Positions 17,076 to 25,430 of a DNA stretch of 64,000 nucleotides are shown here, one piece after another. Every line of letters begins with the position of its first letter. The first letter of the stretch is position 1. The notes under the pieces were generated by a model, which had not been told where the DNA came from, searched no databases, and saw only the letters and a program-made list of their open reading frames with translations. The DNA lies in the NCBI RefSeq assembly GCF_006538365.1, contig NZ_BJKN01000001.1, forward strand, positions 1,111,583-1,175,582, written 5' to 3'. The DNA comes from Moorella sp. E308F. Its GTDB lineage: Bacteria > Bacillota > DSM-521 > Neomoorellales > Neomoorellaceae. The translations under genes and the position numbers were made by a program.

Positions 17076-18260
17076 ATGCGGGTGCGGGTTGTGGATACGA
17101 CCTTGCGGGACGGGGAGCAGGCCCCGGGGGTGGCTTTTAACCTTGAGGAAAAGGTAACCATTGCCCGGATGCTGGACCGGCTTGGCGTAGCGCAGATTGA
17201 GGCCGGCACGCCGGCCATGGGGGAAATTGAGCAACAGGCTATAAAGGCCATCGTCAGGATGGGCTTAAAATGCCGGATCAGTACCTGGAACAGGATGCTA
17301 TGGGAAGATATCCGCGCCTCCCTGGCCTGCGGGGTACGTGATGTGCATATTTCCGCTCCCGTGTCGCCCATTCAAATCCGGTACAAACTGGGGCAAAGTC
17401 ACCAGTGGGTGCTGGAGCGCTTGCGGCAGGCCTGCCTCTATGCCATGGACCACGGCCTGCGGGTGACAGTGGGAGCGGAGGACGCTTCCCGGGCAGACCC
17501 CGTTTTCTTGCTGGAGTTTGCCTTCCTGGCCCGGGAACTGGGGGCGGAACGGCTGCGTTACTGCGATACCGTGGGTGTTCTGGACCCGTTCGCCACCTTT
17601 GAGCGTCTTGCCTGGCTGAAAGAAAAAATAGACCTGGAACTGGAGTTTCACGGTCATAACGACTTCGGCCTGGCCACGGCCAACGCCCTGGCGGCCGTCA
17701 AGGCCGGTGCTGGTTGGGTGGATGCCACCATCTGCGGACTGGGGGAAAGGGCAGGGAACGCCGCCCTGGAGGAGGTGGTCATGGCCCTCAAGCACCTGCA
17801 CGGGGTCGAGCTCGGCTTCAAGACGGAAAAGTTACAGGAAATCGCCGCATATGTGGCCCGCGCTTCCAGACGGCAACTGCCTGCGTGGAAACCGATCGTC
17901 GGAAGCAACATATTCGCCCACGAATCAGGTATTCATGTCGACGGCACCCTCAAAGATCCCCGGACTTATGAGGTATTCGCGCCTGAAGAAGTCGGCCTTA
18001 GGCGGCAGATTGTAATCGGCAAGCACTCCGGCACCGCCGCCCTCAAGGCGAAGTTTGCCGCATACGGCATCGCTTTGAGCCAGGAGGACGCCGCAGTCAT
18101 ACTGGAACGGGTGCGGGCGGCAGCGGTGCAGCTAAAGCGCTCCCTTGGCGACCAAGAATTGATTTATTTATATGAGGACTACCTTCTCCACCAGGCCGCC
18201 GGGGCAAGTTCCGCACCCCAAGCGGTAGCAGCACCGAGCCAGGAAAAACGGCCTGAATAA
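17076..18260 (+). CDS. nifV: Homocitrate synthase
   Basis: Condenses acetyl-CoA with 2-oxoglutarate to make homocitrate, the organic ligand of the nitrogenase cofactor. The 394-residue product opens VVDTTLRDGEQAPGV, the alpha-isopropylmalate synthase family active-site motif, and has the metal-binding FHGHNDFGLA and the GLGERAGNAALEEVV motif. NifV rather than LeuA or CimA is favoured by the operon context and the length. The frame extends upstream to 16920, but that part overlaps nifB in another phase and is not conserved; TGGAGGTGA at 17062-17070 points to ATG 17076. A terminator follows, so it ends the operon. Confidence 0.9.
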   Translation: MRVRVVDTTLRDGEQAPGVAFNLEEKVTIARMLDRLGVAQIEAGTPAMGEIEQQAIKAIVRMGLKCRISTWNRMLWEDIRASLACGVRDVHISAPVSPIQIRYKLGQSHQWVLERLRQACLYAMDHGLRVTVGAEDASRADPVFLLEFAFLARELGAERLRYCDTVGVLDPFATFERLAWLKEKIDLELEFHGHNDFGLATANALAAVKAGAGWVDATICGLGERAGNAALEEVVMALKHLHGVELGFKTEKLQEIAAYVARASRRQLPAWKPIVGSNIFAHESGIHVDGTLKDPRTYEVFAPEEVGLRRQIVIGKHSGTAALKAKFAAYGIALSQEDAAVILERVRAAAVQLKRSLGDQELIYLYEDYLLHQAAGASSAPQAVAAPSQEKRPE

Positions 18261-18313
18261 CCTCTACCTTCCGTGCAGCCTTTATAAAAAGCATAGGGAA
18301 AATAATCGAAGGG

Positions 18314-18343
18314 GAGCCTCGCCCGGGAGCGGGCTCTTTTTTT
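18314..18343 (+). terminator. Terminator of the nif operon
   Basis: GAGCC and GCCCG on the left pair with GGGCTC on the right, followed by seven T. Confidence 0.65.
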
Positions 18344-18408
18344 GCCATCGGTGTGCTATAATAATAGCAATTAACAACGGATTATATTAGCTAGAGGGGG
18401 TCCGGTGC

Positions 18409-18642
18409 ATGATCGGTAAAGTCAATGACGATTTTTTCCGCCAGGCCATTTTACCCCATACAGGGGCTGGAGCTCCCGAGGTAGTGGTAGGGCCGCGCAT
18501 GGGCGTGGATGCGGCTGTCCTTAAAATAGGAGAGGAGTGCCTGGCTGTTGCCGAAGACCCCATATTCACGGGGGCCACGATGTTCCCCGAAATTGTGGCT
18601 AAAGTCAAAGCCCTGGCAGCAAAAGTAGAAGAACTTGGTTAG
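18409..18642 (+). pseudogene. AIR synthase-related protein with internal deletion
   Basis: The first ~53 residues (MIGKVNDDFFRQAILPHTGA..., GPRMGVDAAVLKIGEECLAVAEDPI) are the ATP-binding N-terminus of an AIR synthase/HypE-like protein. The remainder (FPEIVAKVKALAAKVEELG) does not continue the fold, and the product is 77 residues instead of about 330. This suggests a large internal deletion joining the two ends. A GAGGGGG Shine-Dalgarno remains. It sits directly before mtnA and probably makes no functional enzyme. Confidence 0.6.
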
Positions 18643-18743
18643 GAGAGAAAACGTGGCCGCCTTAAAGGGGCTACGGTTTTAACCTGTACCGGCCCGGACG
18701 AGCAAAATATTAAAGAGCCAGAACTGGCCTGGAGGTGTCCTTT

Positions 18744-19808
18744 TTGCAGTACGAACCTGTTGCGCCTATTCGCTGGCAGGACGGCCAGGTGGAAATGATT
18801 GACCAGACGCGCCTGCCGGAGGAGCTGGTCATTATCCGGCCCCGGACGGTAGAGGAAATGTGGGATGCTATTAAAACGCTAAAGGTCCGGGGGGCACCGG
18901 CCATCGGCATAGCTGCGGCCCTGGGCCTTTACCTGGCCATCAAGGATTCCCGGGCCAGGGACAGGGCGGAATTTGAGACCGAATTAAAGCAGGCTGCCGC
19001 TTACCTGGCCTCGTCCCGGCCAACGGCGGTCAACCTTTTCTGGGCCTTGAAACGGGTTCAGAAGGCCGTTGCCGCCGCTGCCACCACCACCAATGATGTT
19101 TCTTCCTTGAAAGATCTGGTGTTAAAAGAAGCCCTGGCCATCCGCGACGAAGATGAAGCCACATGCCGGGCCATTGGAAAAAATGGCGCTGCCCTCCTCC
19201 AGGATGCCGAAGCCGTCCTCACCCACTGCAATGCCGGCACCCTGGCTACCGCCCGCTACGGTACGGCACTGGCGCCTATTTATTACCTGGCATCCCGGGG
19301 CAAGGTGCTCAAAGTGTTTGCCGATGAAACCCGGCCCCTTCTCCAGGGAGCAAGGCTTACGGCCTGGGAACTGCACCAGGCCGGTATCCCGGTTACCCTG
19401 ATTACCGATAATATGGCCGCTGCCGTCATGGCCCGGGGCCTGGTCCAGGCGGTCATCGTCGGTGCCGACCGCATTACCGCTAACGGCGATGTGGCCAATA
19501 AAATCGGCACCTACGGGGTGGCAATACTGGCCAGGGAACACGGCCTTCCCTTTTATGTAGCAGCTCCGGCTTCTACCTTTGATTTAAGCCTTTCCAGCGG
19601 TGAGCAGATTCCCATTGAAGAAAGGGACCCGGCGGAAGTCAGCCACTTTGGCCTGCGGCCCACGGCGCCGGAAGGCATCAACATTTTTAACCCGGCCTTT
19701 GACGTGACGCCGTACCGTTATGTGACCGCTATTATTACCGAAAAAGGCATTATCAGGCCCCCGTATAAAGAGAATATCCCGCGCGTGCTAACCGGTGAAA
19801 GCAGGTGA
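18744..19808 (+). CDS. mtnA: S-methyl-5-thioribose-1-phosphate isomerase
   Basis: Isomerises methylthioribose-1-phosphate to methylthioribulose-1-phosphate in methionine salvage. Family motifs are clear: KVRGAPAIGIAAALG, RPTAVNLFWAL, THCNAGTLAT, the catalytic-Asp region VIVGADRITANGDVANKIGTY, and FYVAAPASTFD. From TTG 18744 it has 354 residues. The frame opens at GTG 18735, but that codon lies within the GGAGGTG Shine-Dalgarno. With mtnP a little downstream it forms a methylthioadenosine salvage pair. Confidence 0.93.
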   Translation: MQYEPVAPIRWQDGQVEMIDQTRLPEELVIIRPRTVEEMWDAIKTLKVRGAPAIGIAAALGLYLAIKDSRARDRAEFETELKQAAAYLASSRPTAVNLFWALKRVQKAVAAAATTTNDVSSLKDLVLKEALAIRDEDEATCRAIGKNGAALLQDAEAVLTHCNAGTLATARYGTALAPIYYLASRGKVLKVFADETRPLLQGARLTAWELHQAGIPVTLITDNMAAAVMARGLVQAVIVGADRITANGDVANKIGTYGVAILAREHGLPFYVAAPASTFDLSLSSGEQIPIEERDPAEVSHFGLRPTAPEGINIFNPAFDVTPYRYVTAIITEKGIIRPPYKENIPRVLTGESR

Positions 19809-19872
19809 CAGCCGTTTACCCTGGGCGACGGATGAGCATAATATAAAAAATTCACCCCAAAGGAGGCCGGGC

Positions 19873-20055
19873 GTGCATATGGATAAGGAAAGAGAAATCG
19901 ACGAGCAGCGGCGGTTGGCTGAAGCCCTGGGGGAGGAAGAAGAGCAAAAGAGGGAGCAGTTCGCCCGCGGTATCTTGCGGGAAAGGGAAGGCATAGCTGC
20001 TGAAAGGGAGAAATTCCTCCACGACCTGAAAACCACGTCCATCAAGAAATTGTAG
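19873..20055 (+). CDS. Small charged helical protein, unknown function
   Basis: A 60-residue, very charged protein (MDKEREIDEQRRLAEALGEE..., REREGIAAEREKFLHDLK), almost certainly one long helix or coiled coil. AGGAGG at 19861-19866 lies six bases before GTG 19873; ATG 19879 is an alternative. It sits between mtnA and mtnP and is followed by a terminator. No family recognised. Confidence 0.6.
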   Translation: MHMDKEREIDEQRRLAEALGEEEEQKREQFARGILREREGIAAEREKFLHDLKTTSIKKL

Positions 20056-20059
20056 CTAA

Positions 20060-20100
20060 AAAAGAGGCCATTTGCGGTTGGGCAGCAGGTGGCCTCTTAA
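20060..20100 (+). terminator. Intrinsic terminator
   Basis: AAGAGGCCA (20062-20070) pairs with TGGCCTCTT (20090-20098); the loop is 19 bases. It separates the mtnA unit from mtnP. Confidence 0.65.
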
Positions 20101-20171
20101 AGTATTTCTAGTTCTATGATAAAATTGTTAAATAGTGGACAGTATACCAGGTTGGAAGGAGCGTGGTCCGG

Positions 20172-20960
20172 GTGCGCATAGCCATTATCGGAGGGTCCGG
20201 GGTTTACGATCCAGGAATTTTAAGCAATATCAGGGAAGAAAGGGTTGAGACGCCTTATGGTACGGCCGTGCTTAAGGTCGGTACTTATCAAGGCGAGGAA
20301 ATAGGTTTCATGCCCCGCCATGGGGAGAAACATACTGTACCTCCCCACAGGGTGAATTACCGGGCCAACATCTGGGCCCTGAAGATGTTGCAAGTAGAAC
20401 GAGTCCTGGCTACGGCCGCCGTCGGTTCCACCAACCCCGACTACAGGCCGGGGGATTTTGTCATTGTCAATGATTTCCTCGATTTTACCAAAACCCGCAC
20501 TTATACCTTTTTTGAAGGCGGCGAGACGGGGGTAGTCCATACGGATTTTACCACTCCTTACTGCCCCGAGCTGCGGCGGTTGCTCGTGGAGACGGCTGCT
20601 GCCCTGGGGATCAAAGCCCACGACGGCGGCGTTTATGCCTGTACGGAGGGCCCCCGTTTTGAAACCCCGGCCGAGATCCGTATGATCCGGCAGCTGGGCG
20701 GGGACCTGGTGGGAATGACCAACGTCCCCGAAGTAATCCTGGCCCATGAGGTGGGCCTGTGCTATGGCCTTATAGCCATGGTAACCAACATGGCGGCCGG
20801 TATTTCCGCCACTCCTTTAAGCCATGCCGAGGTCCTGGAGATCATGGACCAGAACGGCAAGAACCTGCGAGAGCTCATCATGCAAACTATCCCCAGGATA
20901 CCCCGGGAAAGGAACTGCCGCTGCAGCCTAACGGGTGGAAAAATTGAAGTCCACGACTAG
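20172..20960 (+). CDS. mtnP: 5'-methylthioadenosine phosphorylase family protein
   Basis: Phosphorolyses 5'-methylthioadenosine to adenine and methylthioribose-1-phosphate, the substrate made ready for MtnA. Motifs: IAIIGGSGVY, FMPRHGEKHTVPPHRVNYRAN, ACTEGPRFETPAEIRM, VGMTNVPEVILAHE. The length of about 262 residues is typical. A related specificity such as methylthioinosine is possible and cannot be excluded by eye. GTG 20163 is another start, but AAGGAG at 20156-20161 is better spaced from GTG 20172. The stop overlaps the convergent ldcA-like gene. Confidence 0.88.
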   Translation: MRIAIIGGSGVYDPGILSNIREERVETPYGTAVLKVGTYQGEEIGFMPRHGEKHTVPPHRVNYRANIWALKMLQVERVLATAAVGSTNPDYRPGDFVIVNDFLDFTKTRTYTFFEGGETGVVHTDFTTPYCPELRRLLVETAAALGIKAHDGGVYACTEGPRFETPAEIRMIRQLGGDLVGMTNVPEVILAHEVGLCYGLIAMVTNMAAGISATPLSHAEVLEIMDQNGKNLRELIMQTIPRIPRERNCRCSLTGGKIEVHD

Positions 20961-21913
20961 GGTGGCGCTACTGCTGCCTCCAGGTAAGTCAGAGTACGCG
21001 CCGCCGCATCCAGGCGGGCGCGGATACCCAGGGGCAGGGTGGCCTGGGTGGCCAGGTGACCGGCGGGCAGGCCGTAGAAACAGGGAATACCCAGGGGGGC
21101 CAGGTGGTCGGTTATAACTTCCAGGAGGCCGGGTTGAAGAGAGGGATTTTCGCATCCGGTACAGAAACCTAGAACAATCCCGGCCGCAGCTTCCAGTTTA
21201 TGAGCCAGCTTGAGCTGGGTGAGCATGCGGTCGATGCGGTAGGGGGCCTCATCCACTTCTTCTATGAAAAGGATTTTCCCCCGGGTGTCAATTTCAAAGG
21301 GTGTACCCAGGGTGGCAACTACCAGGGACAGGTTGCCGCCGGTGACTATTCCCTCGGCCCGTCCGGGAGTAATGGTCACCGGTGGGGGTAATCCAGGCGC
21401 CGGCGGGATGCTGCCCAGGGGTGAAGCAACCGCCAGGGCCCGGCAGAGGCTTTCCCTAGTATAGGGGGGGAGGGCCTTACTGCCCAGTTCGGGATAGAGC
21501 ATGGGGCCATGAAAGGTTACCAGGCCGGTCATTCTGTTGAGGGCCAGGTGCAGGGCGGTAATATCGCTGTAGCCCACTAAAATTTTAGGATGGTAGCGGA
21601 TAAGGTTGTAGTCGAGGTCAGCCAGGAGCCGCAGGGTGCCGTAACCGCCCCGGAGGCATATTATGGCCTTTACTTCCGGGTCCTGGAACATCTGGTGCAG
21701 GTCGGCCAGGCGCCCGGCATCGCTGCCGGCCAGGTAGCCGGTGGCTTTGCTGATATGGGTGCCGGTACGTACTCTGTAGCCCAGGCTGAGCCAGAAGTCG
21801 ATCCCCCTGGCCAGGTACGCCGGGTCTGGCAGGGGACTGGCCGGAGCAATGATGCCAATCGTATCGCCTTTTTGAAGGGCCGGCGGTTTAATAATGGGAG
21901 TAGTTGCGGACAT
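20957..21913 (-). CDS. LD-carboxypeptidase, peptidase family S66
   Basis: A cytoplasmic-type serine peptidase that removes the terminal D-alanine from muropeptides during murein recycling, or a self-immunity MccF-like relative. The catalytic triad is visible: S116 in LVGYSDIT, E218/E219 in FIEEVDE and H286 in LPAGH. An N-terminal LQKGDTIGIIAPASP motif marks the family. 318 residues is a normal length. It is transcribed against mtnP, and the two genes overlap by four bases at their 3' ends. Confidence 0.9.
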   Translation of the reverse strand: MSATTPIIKPPALQKGDTIGIIAPASPLPDPAYLARGIDFWLSLGYRVRTGTHISKATGYLAGSDAGRLADLHQMFQDPEVKAIICLRGGYGTLRLLADLDYNLIRYHPKILVGYSDITALHLALNRMTGLVTFHGPMLYPELGSKALPPYTRESLCRALAVASPLGSIPPAPGLPPPVTITPGRAEGIVTGGNLSLVVATLGTPFEIDTRGKILFIEEVDEAPYRIDRMLTQLKLAHKLEAAAGIVLGFCTGCENPSLQPGLLEVITDHLAPLGIPCFYGLPAGHLATQATLPLGIRARLDAAARTLTYLEAAVAPP

Positions 21914-21994
21914 GGTGCTTCCCTCTGCTTGTAGTTGAATTCCCGGGGTTGCAGCAGGCCCCCCTGGTCCAATATATATGCTCTATTAAAATAA

Positions 21995-22019
21995 AAACGG
22001 CAGGGTGTACCTGCCGTTT
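21995..22019 (-). terminator. Bidirectional hairpin terminator
   Basis: A perfect ten-pair stem AAACGGCAGG / CCTGCCGTTT with a five-base loop, placed just after the stop of the DUF1540 gene on the minus strand. Confidence 0.65.
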
Positions 22020-22040
22020 GCCTATAATTTCACCGGGCAG

Positions 22041-22283
22041 CTATTTGCGGGTGATGCCGTCGGCGTTCTTTTCAGCAGAACCCTTGGCAATGAAAGTCTT
22101 GCAGCAGGTTTCTGCCGAAGACTTTACGGGGGTAGCTGAAATACTACCGGCCATAGGGGCATCGACATTCTGGGGTTGAGAATTGCTGATGGCATCGGAA
22201 GTAACCAGGATTTGCGAAGCGTCACAGACGTTACCGCTGGACCAGTAATGGCAGTTGTTAACGCTGCAGGTAATGCGCGGCAT
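22041..22283 (-). CDS. DUF1540 domain-containing protein
   Basis: A small Cys-containing protein (80 residues) that opens MPRITCSVNNCHYWSSGNVC and ends with a second ETCCKTF cysteine group, the DUF1540 pattern of four metal-binding-type cysteines. The Shine-Dalgarno GGAGGTG places the start at ATG 22283; the frame opens five codons earlier at TTG. A second, shorter DUF1540 gene lies at 54788-54955. Function unknown; found widely in spore-forming Firmicutes. Confidence 0.85.
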   Translation of the reverse strand: MPRITCSVNNCHYWSSGNVCDASQILVTSDAISNSQPQNVDAPMAGSISATPVKSSAETCCKTFIAKGSAEKNADGITRK

Positions 22284-22415
22284 GAAGGGCACCTCCAAAG
22301 AATTGATTTGTTTTTTAATACAATTTCCTTGAAAGAGCCTTTTTATGCGCTGCTATACTTGATATAATTTACAGCCCACCGGTATATACTAATTTTGAAG
22401 TTTTAGTGAAGTTCC

Positions 22416-22444
22416 TTGACAAAGGTGAAGCCAGTAAATAAGAT
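22416..22444 (+). promoter_or_regulatory. Sigma-A type promoter for the SHOCT-htpX-psp operon
   Basis: A -35 box TTGACA at 22416-22421 and a -10 box TAAGAT at 22439-22444 are separated by exactly 17 bases, about 80 bases before the first gene. Confidence 0.55.
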
Positions 22445-22523
22445 GGACTTAAACAACTACAGGCAGGGGGTATGTCAAACTCAACCCTGAACTTGCTAAA
22501 AATAGTTGAGGAGGTTATTATAT

Positions 22524-22760
22524 ATGATGTGGGGATATTATGGCAACTGGGGGATGGGCCTCTGGATGCTGGTCTGGTGGGTGTTACTAATTGGCATCCT
22601 GGTCCTGGCGGTTTATGGCCTGGTAAGCCTGTTTAACCGCCGCACCGGCCAGCAGCCCGCGCTGCGTCCTGACCCCCTGGCAATATTGAAGGAACGCTAT
22701 GCAAGGGGTGAAATTACCACCGACGAGTACCACCGTATGCGTGAGGAACTCAGGGAGTGA
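22524..22760 (+). CDS. SHOCT domain membrane protein
   Basis: A 78-residue protein with a Trp/Tyr-rich start (MMWGYYGNWGMGLWM), one membrane helix (WWVLLIGILVLAVYGLVSLF) and a C-terminal SHOCT motif (DPLAILKERYARGEITTDEYHRMREEL). SHOCT domains are short oligomerisation-type segments. GAGGAGG at 22508-22514 supports ATG 22524 over the upstream TTG at 22506. It is the first gene of the run leading to htpX and the psp genes, suggesting a membrane stress role. Confidence 0.8.
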   Translation: MMWGYYGNWGMGLWMLVWWVLLIGILVLAVYGLVSLFNRRTGQQPALRPDPLAILKERYARGEITTDEYHRMREELRE

Positions 22761-22850
22761 TATGTTCAATTCCATGTTCTGGGGAGCTCCTCATGGCGGT
22801 CATCAACCGCCTCCACTGCTTGTGACTTCCTATTTCGGGGGAGGGTGGCT

Positions 22851-23744
22851 ATGCGACGCCAACTTGGCAGCGATGCCGGTTTAACGGCGCGAATGTTTTT
22901 GACCATGTTTTTACTGGCAGCCCTGTATCTCTTTTTCCTGGCCGTCTTGTGGCAGGCCGGGGTGAGTTATACAGGTATTATCATTTTTGTCGGGATTATG
23001 CTGGCCGTCCAGTATTACTTTTCCGACCGCATGGTTCTCTGGTCCATGGGTGCCAGGGAGGTATCTCCCCGGGAAGCGCCGGAACTCCATGCCCTGGTGG
23101 AAAGGCTGGCCGCCCTGGCCGATTTACCCAAACCCAGGGTAGCTATTGTTGATACTCCCATGCCCAATGCCTTTGCCACCGGCCGCAGCCCGGCCAATGC
23201 CGTCGTGGCAGTGACAACCGGGATCCTGGAACGCCTGGATCCCCCGGAACTGGAAGCCGTCCTGGGTCATGAATTGAGCCATATCAAAAACCGGGATATG
23301 ACGGTGCTGACGCTGGCTAGCTTTTTTGCCACCGTTGCTTCCTTTATCGTGCAAAACTTTTTCTACTGGGGCGCCTTTGGCGGCCGCGACCGGGACGAGC
23401 GCAACAATACCATGCTGGTTTACCTGGTGTCCCTGGTGGTCTGGCTGGTCAGCTACTTCCTCATTCGTGCCCTGTCCCGTTACCGGGAATTTGCTGCCGA
23501 CCGGGGCGCGGCCATCCTTACCGGTGCGCCGGGCCAGCTGGCCTCTGCCCTGGTAAAGATCAGCAGCAGCATGGCGCGCATCCCTGACCGGGATTTGCGC
23601 CAGGCCGAGGCCTTTAACGCCTTCTTCATTATCCCGGCCTTAAACAGCAACAGCATCATGGAGCTTTTCTCTACCCACCCGTCTCTGGAGCGCCGCCTGG
23701 CCTACCTGCGTAAACTGGAACGGGAAATGGAGGAATGGCGGTGA
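22851..23744 (+). CDS. htpX: Membrane zinc metalloprotease HtpX
   Basis: An M48 family membrane protease that degrades misfolded membrane proteins. The zinc site is H140-E141-xx-H144 (HELSH) with E213 (YREFAADR) as third ligand. Membrane helices lie near residues 15-35, 40-57, 155-172 and 187-205. 297 residues fits the family. The frame opens at GTG 22845, but GGGGGAGGG fits ATG 22851 better. The GTGA overlap with the next gene indicates translational coupling to the Psp proteins. Confidence 0.93.
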   Translation: MRRQLGSDAGLTARMFLTMFLLAALYLFFLAVLWQAGVSYTGIIIFVGIMLAVQYYFSDRMVLWSMGAREVSPREAPELHALVERLAALADLPKPRVAIVDTPMPNAFATGRSPANAVVAVTTGILERLDPPELEAVLGHELSHIKNRDMTVLTLASFFATVASFIVQNFFYWGAFGGRDRDERNNTMLVYLVSLVVWLVSYFLIRALSRYREFAADRGAAILTGAPGQLASALVKISSSMARIPDRDLRQAEAFNAFFIIPALNSNSIMELFSTHPSLERRLAYLRKLEREMEEWR

Positions 23745-24313
23745 GCTTCTGGGACGCCCTCCTGGGGCGAACCCGGGTACCACCGGCGCGCACGGAGCCC
23801 CTTTTTGCCCTGAGCACGGCCATTGTCACCCTGGAAAGCGAGCTGGGCTGGCAGCCCTGCGGCCGCGCAGGGGTAGTCCTGCGGCCCGGTGAAGACAGTT
23901 TTTTTACCACCACCCAGGAAGAGACGGAGGAACTGGTATCCCTGGCCGCCCGGGAAATGGAAGGCCGCCTCGAGAGTAAAAAGGATGAATATGGCTACCA
24001 CTGGCTCATCTTCGCCGATCGTGACTGGGAGGATCTGGTCGCCCTGGCCCACATGGCGGGTCAGAATTTTAAGGAGAAGGGTGCCGGCGACCGCCTGCTG
24101 GCGGCAGTTTTCAAGCTGCAAAAAAAGGACCAGGTCCTTTATCTCATTTTCAGCTACAAGAGAGGTGCTTTTTATCCCTTTATCCCCGTTGATGAGCACA
24201 ATAAGAAGCGGGATAATGCCGGGGAAATGCGCCTGGCGGCTTTAATGGATAAGGAACTTCCCTGGGAAAAGGATATCACTCGCTGGTACCCCCTCTGGGG
24301 TTGCCCGGTATAA
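23741..24313 (+). CDS. pspAB: PspA-associated protein PspAB
   Basis: Starts with MSFWDALLGRTR, continues PLFALSTAIVTLESELGW and contains HWLIFADRDWEDLVALAHMAGQNF, the pattern of PspAB, a soluble companion of PspA found next to htpX in actinobacteria and some Firmicutes. About 190 residues. GTG 23741 overlaps the htpX stop by four bases, and GGAGGA stands six bases before it. The biochemical role is not established; context says membrane-stress response. Confidence 0.85.
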   Translation: MSFWDALLGRTRVPPARTEPLFALSTAIVTLESELGWQPCGRAGVVLRPGEDSFFTTTQEETEELVSLAAREMEGRLESKKDEYGYHWLIFADRDWEDLVALAHMAGQNFKEKGAGDRLLAAVFKLQKKDQVLYLIFSYKRGAFYPFIPVDEHNKKRDNAGEMRLAALMDKELPWEKDITRWYPLWGCPV

Positions 24314-24335
24314 TCCACGAAAGGAGTTTTATACT

Positions 24336-25037
24336 ATGGGGATCCTGTCGCGCATGTCGACAATTTTCAAATCTAAGATGAACAAAATCCTCGATCAGGT
24401 AGAAAATCCCCAGGAAACCTTGGAGTATTCCTACAACCGTCAGCTGGAAATGCTCCAGAACGTCAAACGTAACCTGGCTGATGTCGTTGCTTCCAAAAAA
24501 CGTCTGGAACTCCAGGCCGTCAAGTTGAAGGACAGTCAAAAAAAGCTGGAAGATCAGGCCCGCCAGGCCCTGCAGCTGGGGCGCGAGGACCTGGCCACTA
24601 CCGCCCTGGAGCGGAAAGCAGCCATCCAGCAGCAGCTGGATGGCCTGCAGGAACAGATTAAAGGGCTGGAAGCGGAACAGGCAAAACTTGCTGCCGTAGA
24701 GGCCAAGCTTCAGGCCAAAGTGGAAGCCTTCCGGACTAAGAAAGAAATAATCAAGGCCCAGTATTCGGCGGCTCAGGCCCAGGTCAAGATTGGCGAGGCG
24801 GCCACCGGTCTGTCGGAAGAGCTGGCCGACGTCTCCCTGGCCATCCAGCGCGCCGAAGAAAAAACAGAGCAAATGCGGGCCCGGGCGGCAGCCATTGACG
24901 AGCTGGTAAACTCCGGGGTCCTGGAAGACGCCCTGGAAACGGCCGATCCTCTGGAGCGGGAGCTGAAGCAGGCTGGCGCTGCCACCCAGGTCCAGGCGGA
25001 CCTGGAGCGCTTGAAGAGAGAGGTGGGCAAAGCTTGA
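24336..25037 (+). CDS. pspA: PspA/IM30 (Vipp1) family membrane-protecting protein
   Basis: A 233-residue coiled-coil protein of the ESCRT-III-like PspA/IM30 family: N-terminal amphipathic helix (MGILSRMSTIFKSKMNKI), then DQVENPQETLEYSYNRQLEMLQ and long Arg/Gln/Glu/Ala-rich helices. Such proteins polymerise on damaged membranes to limit proton leakage. AAAGGAG precedes ATG 24336. It stands in the run htpX-pspAB-pspA-pspAA. No PspF or PspBC homologue is nearby, so control is probably by another route. Confidence 0.93.
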   Translation: MGILSRMSTIFKSKMNKILDQVENPQETLEYSYNRQLEMLQNVKRNLADVVASKKRLELQAVKLKDSQKKLEDQARQALQLGREDLATTALERKAAIQQQLDGLQEQIKGLEAEQAKLAAVEAKLQAKVEAFRTKKEIIKAQYSAAQAQVKIGEAATGLSEELADVSLAIQRAEEKTEQMRARAAAIDELVNSGVLEDALETADPLERELKQAGAATQVQADLERLKREVGKA

Positions 25038-25312
25038 TAATCCGTATTTTATCGGAAGGCCAGTACCGGCTGGAAGGGGAGGCCTTGAGCGAACTCGACC
25101 GGCTAGATGACAGGCTGCTGGATGCCCTTGAAGCAGGCAACCCTGAGGAATATGATAACAGCTTCCGGGAGGTTCTGTCCCTGATCCGCGGGCGGGGCAT
25201 ACGCATTCCTGATACGGAACTGGTAGAATCGGATCTTATCCTGCCGGCACCGGATACTACCTTTGAAGAGGCCCGCAACCTCTTTGCTGATTACCCGAGG
25301 CATCTCAGCTAA
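25034..25312 (+). CDS. pspAA: PspA-associated protein PspAA
   Basis: A 92-residue protein (MIIRILSEGQYRLEGEALSELDRLDDRLLDALEAG...) that matches the small PspAA domain family found directly after pspA. It starts at TTG 25034 and overlaps the pspA stop by four bases. A terminator follows at once, closing the operon. Confidence 0.85.
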   Translation: MIIRILSEGQYRLEGEALSELDRLDDRLLDALEAGNPEEYDNSFREVLSLIRGRGIRIPDTELVESDLILPAPDTTFEEARNLFADYPRHLS

Positions 25313-25331
25313 GATAAAAGTAGAGGATTTT

Positions 25332-25364
25332 AAAAGCAGGTATCTTAATAGATACCTGCTTTTT
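25332..25364 (+). terminator. Terminator of the psp operon
   Basis: AAGCAGGTATC (25334-25344) pairs with GATACCTGCTT (25351-25361), followed by TTT. Strong stem with a short loop. Confidence 0.75.
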
Positions 25365-25430
25365 GCTGGCGCTATATGGTAAATTATGGTATAATAAGAA
25401 ATAAAATACAATCCAGCGGAGGGGAGAAAA

